In this document: positions 7,799 to 14,547 of the stretch, in pieces
How positions within the stretch are numbered: the stretch's first letter is position 1
How the letters are laid out: each line of letters starts with the position of its first letter
Assembly (NCBI GenBank): GCA_003452185.1
Contig: DMJJ01000550.1
Coordinates: 1-18,453, forward strand
Direction of reading: 5' to 3'
From: Verrucomicrobiales bacterium
GTDB taxonomy: Bacteria > Verrucomicrobiota > Verrucomicrobiia > Limisphaerales > UBA11320
DNA: 18,453 bases
Translations under genes and position numbers: made by a program
The notes under the pieces: model-generated
Database searches by the model: none
What the model was told of the DNA's origin: nothing
What the model saw: only the letters and a program-made list of their open reading frames with translations

Positions 7799-10387
7799 AT
7801 GAGCGCAGACCAATCCATCATCCGCGTCGGATGGAAGGGGACCGGAGCCCTGGTGCTTTGGGCCGCACTCCTGCCCGCGCCGTCCGCCCCGGGGGCCGGG
7901 CCGGAGCCGCTGCCGCCCCCCGTGCGGGAAACGCTCTCCCGCCACTGCCTCGACTGCCATGATGCGGCCACCTCCAAGGGAGGCCTCTCCCTCGAGGGGC
8001 TCGCGCCCCGGTTCGATGACCGCTCAACGCTGGAGCGCTGGGTCAGGGTGCATGACCGGGTGGCCCACGGGGAGATGCCCCCGGCCGACAAGCCGCAGCC
8101 GACCGCAAGGGAACGGGAGGCGATGACGTCGTGGCTTCGTGACCGCCTCACCACGGCCTCGCGCACCCTGGAGCAAACCGAGGGACGGGCCCGGCTCCGG
8201 CGGCTCAACCGGCTGGAATACATCCACACCCTGGAGGACCTGCTCTCGATCCACATCGACCTCGAGGACATTCTTCCCCCCGACCGCGAGACGGGCGGGT
8301 TCGACAAGATGAGCCTCGGGCTTGAGGTTTCCCCGCGCCACCTCCTCCGCTATCAGGAGGCCGCCCAGCAAGCCCTCGATGCGGCATTCCCGACCTCCCC
8401 GCCGGCGGGGGAACCCGTCCATCGCCGGATCACCGGAAGGGAATGGCGCGAGTCGGCCCGTGCGGCCGATCCCGACCTCGCGGAGATGGTCCTCACCCCT
8501 GCCGTACGATTGGAGGGGGAGGTGGCGCTGATCCACGCCCAAAGCACCCATCATCCGCATCTCCAGATCCCGGCCGGGGTGCTGGCGCTCCCGGGACGCT
8601 ACCGGATCCGCCTGGCGGCCGAAGCCCGCAACACGCACGGATCCCCGATCGGGGTCCTCTTCACCCTCTCGGGCTTCGACCCCCTGCTCGATGTCACGCA
8701 GCAGAGGATTCTCGATGTCCGGGATGTCGCCCCCAGCCCCACCCCCGGCGGGGGGAAGCCGGCAATCGTGGAGCTCGAGATCGAGGTGCCGTGGCGGTCG
8801 AAGCGGCTCCTCGGGAGAACCGTCAGCATCGCAGGGTGGACGCTCCCGGCGCAAAAACAGCCCGGGGCCCTCAGGGCGGCGAAGTTCCTCGGGGAGAAAC
8901 CCGACTTCACCGGCCCGGCCCTCGCGGTCCACTGGGTTGAGTTCGAGGGGCCGGTTGGAGACTTCCCTCCCGACTCCTATCGTCGGCTGTTCGACGACCT
9001 GCCGATTGAGAGCCGCTGGACCGCCAGTCGCAAGGCCCAGGGGCTTGCAACCGATGCGGCCACGCTCCGGGGCCGTCCCCCGCAGGAGTGGGCGACCGAT
9101 CCGCTGCTCCCCGTACCCCGCGAGCCCGGAAAGGATGCCGAGCGCCTGGTGCGGGCCTTCGCCCGCCGCGCCTTCCGCGGGGAGACCTCCCGCGAGACGC
9201 TCGATCCGTTCCTTCGCCAGGCGGCGGATCAACTCGCCCGCGGGGAGGCGTTCCATGAGGCGATGCTCTCCACCTACCGGGCGATGCTCTGCTCCCTCCA
9301 CTCCCTCTGCATCGCCGCCGCGCCCGGGCCGCTCTCCCCCCGTGACGTGGCCACACGGCTTTCCTACTTTCTCTGGAGCTCCTGCCCCGACGAGACCCTG
9401 CTGCTCCGGGCCGAGCGGGGCGGGTTGGGATCGGCCGCCGACCTGCGGGAGGAGGTCGACCGGATGCTGGCAGACCCCAGGGCGCGCCGCTTCACGCGGG
9501 AGTTCACCGGGCAGTGGCTCGACCTTCGGAAGTATTTTGCAACGCGCCCCGACGCCGTATACGCCGAGTTTGACGAGCAGCTTCTCTGGTCGATGCCCCG
9601 GGAGACGGAGGCGTTTTTCGAGGAGATGCTCCGCGGAAACCGTGATGTCATCGAGTTCGTCGACTCCGACTGGACCTACCTCAACGGCCGCCTCGCACAA
9701 CACTACGGGATCCTCATGCCAGGGGGCGGGCTCGAGCTCCGGAGGCAAGCCCTCCCCGCGGGCTCGCATCGCGGAGGGGTCATCACGCAGGCGGCAATCC
9801 TGAAGGTCACCGCCAACGGCACCACCACCTCGCCGGTGATCCGGGGGAAATGGATCCTGGAGCGGATCCTTGGGACCCCGCCCCGGCGGCCGCCGTCGGA
9901 TGTCGCCGCGCTCGAGCCCGACATCCGGGGGGCGACCACCGTGCGCCAGCAGCTTGAGCGGCACCGGAGCATCGACTCGTGCAACCGCTGCCACCGGTGG
10001 ATCGATCCCCCGGGATTCGCCCTCGAGAGCTTCGATGTCATCGGGGGGTGGCGCGACTGGTATCGCGTGGGGGGGTTCGGTCTCGGGCGCACCAACCTTC
10101 CCCACTACCCCCAGATCCGGGTCTCGCGGGGGCTTCCCGTCGAGGCCGGGTACACGATGGCCGATGGGCGGTCGTTCTCGGGGATCGACGACTATCGCCG
10201 GCTGCTGGCGGCCGACCGGGTGGGGATCGCCCGGAATCTGGTCGCAAAACTCGCCGCCTACGCCACGGGCGGCGAGGTCGAGTTCGCCGACCGTGACCTC
10301 GTGGAGGAGATCGCCCGGCGGCCGGGCCTCGGGCTTCGGTCCCTCATTGAGGCGATCGTGGAGTCGCGCCTTTTCCTGGAACAATGA
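7799..10387 (+). CDS. secreted DUF1592-family cytochrome (DUF1587/1595/1592/1588/1585)
   Basis: This 862-residue protein has the multi-domain layout common in Planctomycetota and Verrucomicrobiota. A signal-like N-terminus (about 1-35) is followed by a cytochrome domain with CLDCH (Cys50, Cys53, His54) and GEMPP, then DUF1587 (RLNRLEYIHTLEDLL, about 137-200), a carbohydrate-binding-like middle (about 220-400), DUF1595 (FARRAFRGE, about 447-510), DUF1592 (ATRLSYFLWSSCPDE, about 515-640), DUF1588 (HRGGVITQAAILKVTANGT to the second haem motif CNRCH, Cys728-His732) and C-terminal DUF1585 (AKLAAYATGGEVEF). Such proteins are thought to be exported redox proteins; no reaction is established. The ATG at 7799 with weak GGGGTGG upstream was chosen over in-frame starts further up because those overlap the NIPSNAP gene. 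Its stop overlaps the DUF1552 start (ATGA), so the two are translationally coupled. Confidence 0.93.
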   Translation: MSADQSIIRVGWKGTGALVLWAALLPAPSAPGAGPEPLPPPVRETLSRHCLDCHDAATSKGGLSLEGLAPRFDDRSTLERWVRVHDRVAHGEMPPADKPQPTAREREAMTSWLRDRLTTASRTLEQTEGRARLRRLNRLEYIHTLEDLLSIHIDLEDILPPDRETGGFDKMSLGLEVSPRHLLRYQEAAQQALDAAFPTSPPAGEPVHRRITGREWRESARAADPDLAEMVLTPAVRLEGEVALIHAQSTHHPHLQIPAGVLALPGRYRIRLAAEARNTHGSPIGVLFTLSGFDPLLDVTQQRILDVRDVAPSPTPGGGKPAIVELEIEVPWRSKRLLGRTVSIAGWTLPAQKQPGALRAAKFLGEKPDFTGPALAVHWVEFEGPVGDFPPDSYRRLFDDLPIESRWTASRKAQGLATDAATLRGRPPQEWATDPLLPVPREPGKDAERLVRAFARRAFRGETSRETLDPFLRQAADQLARGEAFHEAMLSTYRAMLCSLHSLCIAAAPGPLSPRDVATRLSYFLWSSCPDETLLLRAERGGLGSAADLREEVDRMLADPRARRFTREFTGQWLDLRKYFATRPDAVYAEFDEQLLWSMPRETEAFFEEMLRGNRDVIEFVDSDWTYLNGRLAQHYGILMPGGGLELRRQALPAGSHRGGVITQAAILKVTANGTTTSPVIRGKWILERILGTPPRRPPSDVAALEPDIRGATTVRQQLERHRSIDSCNRCHRWIDPPGFALESFDVIGGWRDWYRVGGFGLGRTNLPHYPQIRVSRGLPVEAGYTMADGRSFSGIDDYRRLLAADRVGIARNLVAKLAAYATGGEVEFADRDLVEEIARRPGLGLRSLIEAIVESRLFLEQ

Positions 10388-11673
10388 ACCCCTCCCCTCA
10401 CACCCGCTTTCGGATGCCACGACGCCGGTTCCTGCGGGCCGGGGGGGTGAGCATCGCCCTCCCGCTCCTGGAGTCGCTGGCGCCCCGCGCGGCCCGCGCC
10501 GCGGCCGGAGGGGAGGGGAAACCGCCGATGCGGCTTCTCCTGGCCGGGCGGTTCCTCGGCACCAACGCGGATTACTTCTTTCCACGGGCGACCGGTCTTC
10601 AATACGAGGCCCCGCGGTATCTCCGCCTCCTGGAGTCGCATCGGGGTCGGTTCACCGTCTTCTCCGGGATGTCGCACCTCGGGTATCCCAACGCCCACCC
10701 GACCGAGGCGGGGCTCTTCACGGGCGCCCCCCCGGAACGGATCTTTGGCGCCTCGACGGTTTCGAACACCGTCTCCCTGGACCAGTTGGTCGCGGAACGG
10801 ATCGCGGGGCAGACCCGCCATGCGAGCCTGGCGATGGGGGCCGTCTCCTACGTTCCCGTCAGCTGGGATTCACAGGGGGTACCGGTCCCGCTTGAGGAGC
10901 GCCCCGAGGAGGTGTTCAAGCGGCTCTTCATCGATGGCCCCCCGGGGGAGATGGCCCGGGAGGCGCGTCGGCTCCAGGAGGGAAGAAGCATCCTGGACGG
11001 GGTGCGCGACCAGCTCCGACGGCTCACGCGACAGGTTGGGGCTGGGGACCGGGAGCAGCTGGAGATCATGGCGGGGGCGATCCGCCAGGCCGAGCAGGAC
11101 CTGGCCCGCAGCCAGGCGTGGGCCGGGCGTCCGAAGCCGCGCGTGGCCCAGGGGATCGGGGAGTTCCAGAATGCGGGCTGGGCCTCGGGCCAGCGGATGC
11201 GTCACGACCTCGCCTTCCTGGCGTTCCAGGGAGACCTGACCCGGGTCTGCCTCTCCTCCGAGGGCGTGGGCAACCCGGGGGATGCCCCTGGCACGGTACT
11301 TGGGCACCACGAGGCCTCGCATCACAGCCGGGATCCAAAACGGATCGAGCAGCTCGCCCTGTTCGAGGAGGAGGAAACCCGGCAGCTGGCCCGCCTGCTC
11401 GACAAGCTGGCCGCCGCACGGGAGGGGGACTCGACGCTCCTCGACCGGACGATCGTCATCTGGGCCAGCAATCTCGGGAACCCCTCGGCTCACGCCTCGG
11501 ACAACCTTCCGATCCTGGTCGCCGGGGGGGGATTCCGCCACCAGGGACACGTGGCCTTCAACCGGGAGCGGAACAAGCCGCTCAGCAACCTTTACCTTCG
11601 GGTGCTCCACCAGCTCGGGATCGATGTTCCGAGATTCGGGATGAGCACCGAGATCCTCACGGAACTAGGCTGA
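10384..11673 (+). CDS. Tat-exported DUF1552 protein
   Basis: This 429-residue protein starts with a twin-arginine signal (RRRFLRAGG at residues 13-21, then a hydrophobic stretch ending ARAAA), so it is probably exported folded. The body matches DUF1552, a family related to the DUF1501/alkaline-phosphatase-like superfamily: MRLLLAGRFLGTNADYFFP, FTVFSGMSH near residue 90, HPTEAGLFTG, SLDQLVAERI, LGHHEASHH near residue 305, TIVIWASNLGNPSAHASDNLPILVAGGG near residue 356, and a final LYLRVLHQLGI. The histidine-rich segments suggest a metal site, which is an inference. The start shares an ATGA overlap with the DUF1592 gene, and this pairing recurs widely in these phyla, suggesting that the DUF1592 cytochrome and DUF1552 protein act together in the periplasm. 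It is tail-to-tail with the aquaporin gene, with only 2 bp between stops. The biochemical role is unknown. Confidence 0.93.
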   Translation: MNPSPHTRFRMPRRRFLRAGGVSIALPLLESLAPRAARAAAGGEGKPPMRLLLAGRFLGTNADYFFPRATGLQYEAPRYLRLLESHRGRFTVFSGMSHLGYPNAHPTEAGLFTGAPPERIFGASTVSNTVSLDQLVAERIAGQTRHASLAMGAVSYVPVSWDSQGVPVPLEERPEEVFKRLFIDGPPGEMAREARRLQEGRSILDGVRDQLRRLTRQVGAGDREQLEIMAGAIRQAEQDLARSQAWAGRPKPRVAQGIGEFQNAGWASGQRMRHDLAFLAFQGDLTRVCLSSEGVGNPGDAPGTVLGHHEASHHSRDPKRIEQLALFEEEETRQLARLLDKLAAAREGDSTLLDRTIVIWASNLGNPSAHASDNLPILVAGGGFRHQGHVAFNRERNKPLSNLYLRVLHQLGIDVPRFGMSTEILTELG

Positions 11674-11675
11674 GC

Positions 11676-12344
11676 TCAACCGCACTGGCCCCCGCAACAG
11701 CCGCCCGACCGAAGACCGGCGCACGCGGGTATCGCCGCGAGGGCCCCCGCCACCGGGGCCGCCAGGTACACCCAGAGATGCTCGAACTGCCCGGCCACCG
11801 CCGCCGGCGCGAGGGAGCGGGCGGGATTCATCGAGGCGCCGCAGACCGGCCCCGCGAACATCGCCTCGAGAGCGATCACGGCACCGATCGCGATTCCAGC
11901 CGTGATCCCCTTCTCCTTCGCCCCCGTGGAGACGCTCAACACCACGAGCATCAGCAGGAAGGTCAGCACCATCTCGAGCAAGAAACTCTGGGAGTCGCTT
12001 CCCGACGGCACCGTGGCCCCAAGGCCCGGCTCCAGGGGGAAAATCAACCGCAGCAGCCCGCTCGCAACGAACGCGCCGAAGACCTGTGCAGCCACATACC
12101 CCGGCACCTCGGACCAGGGAAACCTCCGCGCGGCCGCAAACGCGATCGACACCGCGGGGTTGAGGTGGGCACCGCTCACGTCCCCCAGGCAGTAGATCAT
12201 CGCCAGGACCACCAGCCCAAACGTAAGCGCCACCCCGACGTGGGTGATGGCCCCCCCGGTCTGGTGGTTCACGATGATGGCCCCCGTCCCGGCAAACACG
12301 AGGGCGAACGTTCCCAGCAGTTCCGACAGCAGACGGTGTCTCAT
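11676..12344 (-). CDS. aqpS: AqpS-like aquaglyceroporin, likely arsenite channel
   Basis: This 222-residue membrane protein of the MIP (aquaporin) family has six predicted transmembrane segments and both pore motifs: HLNPAVS (first half) and SMNPARS (second half). It is co-transcribed with an arsR-type repressor: its ATG overlaps the arsR stop (ATGA), with AAAGGA 5 bases before the start. In Sinorhizobium meliloti, AqpS in an ars operon lets arsenite made by ArsC leave the cell down its gradient; the same role is inferred here from context. The extreme C-terminus is cysteine-rich (Cys208, then GGCCGGQCG with Cys216, Cys217 and Cys221), which could bind arsenite or a metal. No arsenate reductase or ACR3/ArsB pump is present in the window. 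A general glycerol or water channel is the alternative. Confidence 0.88.
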   Translation of the reverse strand: MRHRLLSELLGTFALVFAGTGAIIVNHQTGGAITHVGVALTFGLVVLAMIYCLGDVSGAHLNPAVSIAFAAARRFPWSEVPGYVAAQVFGAFVASGLLRLIFPLEPGLGATVPSGSDSQSFLLEMVLTFLLMLVVLSVSTGAKEKGITAGIAIGAVIALEAMFAGPVCGASMNPARSLAPAAVAGQFEHLWVYLAAPVAGALAAIPACAGLRSGGCCGGQCG

Positions 12345-12733
12345 CCTTTTCCTTTCGGTTTTTCAGACGCGCCACGCGGAAACCCGAGACAGCAGGCCCC
12401 ACCCTGCCGCTTGGCGAGCCGCGAGGAGAGCCGCGCCGCATCCGCACGAAGCCTCGGGTCGCGGGCCACCACTGAGCCGAAATGGCGCAGCCATCCCTCC
12501 ACCAGCCTCCGGCCCTGCGGCACGAGGGCGTAATAGGCCCATCGTCCCTCCCGACGCGACCGGACCAGCCCCGCCCGGCGGATCACCTGGAGGTGGGTTG
12601 ACAACGTGGACTGCGTGACGCGGAGCGCGTCGCAGAGCTCGCAGACACAGAGCTCGCCGGAGCGCAACGCGGCGAGGACGCGAACCCGCGTCGGATCCGA
12701 GAAGGCCTTCGCGCTCAGCAGCAGGGGGTGCAT
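12341..12733 (-). CDS. arsR: ArsR-family arsenite-responsive repressor
   Basis: This 130-residue winged-helix repressor of the ArsR/SmtB family contains ELCVCELC (Cys29, Cys31, Cys34), nearly identical to the arsenite-binding ELCVCDLC of E. coli ArsR. A recognition helix (TQSTLSTHLQVIRRAGLV) and the beta-wing (RREGRWAYYAL) follow. A second cysteine pair (Cys114-Cys115) lies near the C-terminus. Arsenite binding to the three cysteines would release DNA and derepress the operon, including arsR itself. The frame is open well upstream, but the ATG at 12733 is the only start consistent with the family. It has no Shine-Dalgarno sequence; a palindrome occupies that position. The C-terminal tail is basic and lysine-rich and is partly created by the Shine-Dalgarno region of the following aqpS gene. 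Function is well supported by sequence. Confidence 0.93.
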   Translation of the reverse strand: MHPLLLSAKAFSDPTRVRVLAALRSGELCVCELCDALRVTQSTLSTHLQVIRRAGLVRSRREGRWAYYALVPQGRRLVEGWLRHFGSVVARDPRLRADAARLSSRLAKRQGGACCLGFPRGASEKPKGKG

Positions 12734-12741
12734 TGGATCGC

Positions 12742-12757
12742 ATCGGCATATGCCGAT
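12742..12757 (-). promoter_or_regulatory. probable ArsR operator (16-bp perfect palindrome)
   Basis: ATCGGCATATGCCGAT is a perfect inverted repeat ending 8 bases before the arsR ATG. ArsR-family proteins bind AT-centred inverted repeats that overlap the promoter of their own gene, so this is the likely autoregulatory operator. Its nearness to the start codon means that the transcript either begins within or just after it, or carries it in the leader where a Shine-Dalgarno site would be. No confident -35/-10 pair was found on the - strand upstream. Confidence 0.75.
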
Positions 12758-12805
12758 ATGAGGGCTGACCTTGAGGCGAGGCCTCGGCTGCGGCAAGCGC
12801 CAATT

Positions 12806-12950
12806 TAGGGGCGGAGACGCAGAGACGCGGGGGACGCCGACTGCAGGGGCTGAAGAACCCGGCTCGATACGAAAGACTCTTTCCTTTGGGGGGTTCACCC
12901 AGAGTCTCGATCCGTCCGCCCCTCTGCGCCTCAGCGTCACCGCGTTTCCA
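12806..12950. repeat. imperfect inverted-repeat element (GCAGAGACGC arms)
   Basis: The 371-bp gap 12734-13104 has no gene. A left arm at about 12806-12839 containing GGAGACGCAGAGACGCGG is matched in inverted orientation by a right arm at about 12914-12947 containing CTCTGCGCCTCAGCGTCACC. The match is imperfect but clear over the CTCTGCG core and the CGTCC inner ends, with about 75 bases between arms. It resembles small intergenic palindromic elements that recur in some bacterial genomes; no second copy is in this window. The remainder (12951-13104) shows no further structure that I can define; it must hold the promoter for the gene at 13105. Confidence 0.45.
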
Positions 12951-13104
12951 AAGCAAGCAGCGGACGGGCGTGAACAGGCACCTGGGCCCCCAGCAAGCCA
13001 GAGCCGATCAAAGCGAGCCCCCGGCCGGGGCGCGACGGCTGCTTGCCGAACGGAGGCGTCGGTGGCAGGGTCCGCAGGACAAAGCCACCAACGACCTCAT
13101 TCCC

Positions 13105-14547
13105 ATGAGCCTCATCGCATGCCTTCGGCGGACGCTTCCCCTTCTCTTCCTGACGGCCCTGGCCGGGTCGGCGGCCGAGTGGCACCCGCTGTTCAACGGA
13201 CGCGATCTCTCGGGCTGGGACACCTGGCTGGGACCCGAGAGCGGCGGCTACCACGACCCCCGCACCTCCAAGGAGAAGCCGATGGGGCTGAACCACGATC
13301 CGCTCGGGGTGTTCACAGTCACCCAGCTCGAGGGTCGGGGGGTGATCCATGTCTCGGGCCAGGTCTTCGGGGCGATTACGACGAAGGAGTCGTTTGGCAA
13401 CTGCCGCATCCGCGTGGAGTACAAATGGGGCGTCAGGAAATGGCCCCCTCGCCACGAGCCTCGCCACTACATGGACAGCGGGCTCCTCTACTGGTGCATC
13501 GGGAACCAGGGGGCGGGCAGCTACGCGTGGATGCGATCGGTCGAGTGCAACATCATGCAGAAGGGGGTTGGGCAATGGTGGGCCGTCGACGGCACCCGGG
13601 TCGACATCGAGGGCCGGAAGGTGGTCCTCGAGAAAGACCCCCGCATCCCGTACCGGGGGGAGGGCCCCGGGGAGGAGTGCATCGTTTACGAGCCGGGGGG
13701 CCCGCAGTTCAGCACCGGGGACGGGATCACCTCCCTCCTAGATCCCGAGCGGCCGGGAGAGTGGAACACATGCGAGGTCGTCGCCTGGGGGAACATCGGC
13801 CTCCATCTCCTCAACAATCAGGTGGTCCTCGCACTCGCCAACCCGCGCTACCCGGCCGGGGGAGGCCGTGAGCTGCCGCTGCAGGAAGGGCGGATCCAGC
13901 TCCAGTCCGAGGGGGCGGAGATCTACTTTCGCAAGGCCGAGGTGCTGCCGATCACCGAGGTCCCGACCAACCTGCTCTCACACATCCCCCCCTCGGCCCC
14001 GGGGGAGGCCGGGTTCCACCCTCTCCTCGATGCCGCGTCGCTCCCCAGCTGGACGCAATGCGGCCCCGGCCGGTTCACGGTCCGGGAGGGAGTCGCCACG
14101 GGGGAGGGAGGGATGGGCCTCTGGTGGTACACGAACCGCACCTACACCAACTTCGTCCTGCGGGGGGAGTTCCTCCAGGAGCAGCCGATCGCCGACTCGG
14201 GCGTTTTCCTCCGCTTCCCCGCGCCGGGGGACGACCCCTGGGTAGCGGTGCACAAGGGGCAGGAGATGGAGATCGGGGATGAGACGTCGGACAAGCCGAC
14301 CTGGTGGACCGGTTCCTTCTACCCGTTTCACGCGCCGGTCCCGGTGACTGTGGCTCCGCCCGGGAGCTGGAATTCATATGAGATCGTCTGCACGGGCCAG
14401 AACTACTCGGTGCGCCTCAACGGACGCGTCGTCAACACCTGGACCGACACGGCGGCCCGCACCCGCTCGGGGTACATCGGCCTGCAGAACTACAACGACG
14501 GGAAAACCGTCCGCCACCGAAACCTCCGGATCAAGGAGCTTCCGTGA
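13105..14547 (+). CDS. exported protein with two different DUF1080 domains
   Basis: This 480-residue protein has a signal peptide (residues 1-24, ending GSAAE) and two concanavalin-like DUF1080 domains. The first (about 26-290) begins WHPLFNGRDLSGW and has the GVFTV, FGAITTKESFGNCRIRVEYKWG and DSGLLYW segments of the larger subtype. The second (about 304-478) begins FHPLLD and has the DSGVFLRFP, EMEIGD, SWNSYEIVCTG and YIGLQNYNDG segments of another subtype. The family includes 3-keto-disaccharide hydrolases and 3-keto-glucoside lyases. The ATG at 13105 lacks a Shine-Dalgarno sequence but gives the signal peptide; the open frame upstream runs into the intergenic repeat. Its stop overlaps the Gfo/Idh start (GTGA), so an oxidoreductase that could make the 3-keto substrate is translationally coupled to it. 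The exact substrate is unknown, and which half is catalytic cannot be told. Confidence 0.9.
   Translation: MSLIACLRRTLPLLFLTALAGSAAEWHPLFNGRDLSGWDTWLGPESGGYHDPRTSKEKPMGLNHDPLGVFTVTQLEGRGVIHVSGQVFGAITTKESFGNCRIRVEYKWGVRKWPPRHEPRHYMDSGLLYWCIGNQGAGSYAWMRSVECNIMQKGVGQWWAVDGTRVDIEGRKVVLEKDPRIPYRGEGPGEECIVYEPGGPQFSTGDGITSLLDPERPGEWNTCEVVAWGNIGLHLLNNQVVLALANPRYPAGGGRELPLQEGRIQLQSEGAEIYFRKAEVLPITEVPTNLLSHIPPSAPGEAGFHPLLDAASLPSWTQCGPGRFTVREGVATGEGGMGLWWYTNRTYTNFVLRGEFLQEQPIADSGVFLRFPAPGDDPWVAVHKGQEMEIGDETSDKPTWWTGSFYPFHAPVPVTVAPPGSWNSYEIVCTGQNYSVRLNGRVVNTWTDTAARTRSGYIGLQNYNDGKTVRHRNLRIKELP

Noticed and set aside
7693..8307. N-terminal extension of the NIPSNAP gene
   Set aside because: The extra residues are arginine- and serine-rich antisense translation of the DUF1592 gene; the signal peptide starts at 7692.
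8024..10585. Very long open frame on the - strand (over 850 codons)
   Set aside because: It lies wholly antisense to the DUF1592 gene, whose product has clear domains and haem motifs. Long antisense frames are expected at this GC content.
12734..12940. N-terminal extension of ArsR
   Set aside because: The extension crosses the operator palindrome and the inverted-repeat element and has no ArsR homology; the family fold begins at the ATG at 12733.
12886..13104. N-terminal extension of the double DUF1080 protein
   Set aside because: It is translated from the repeat arm and low-complexity sequence and would bury the signal peptide.
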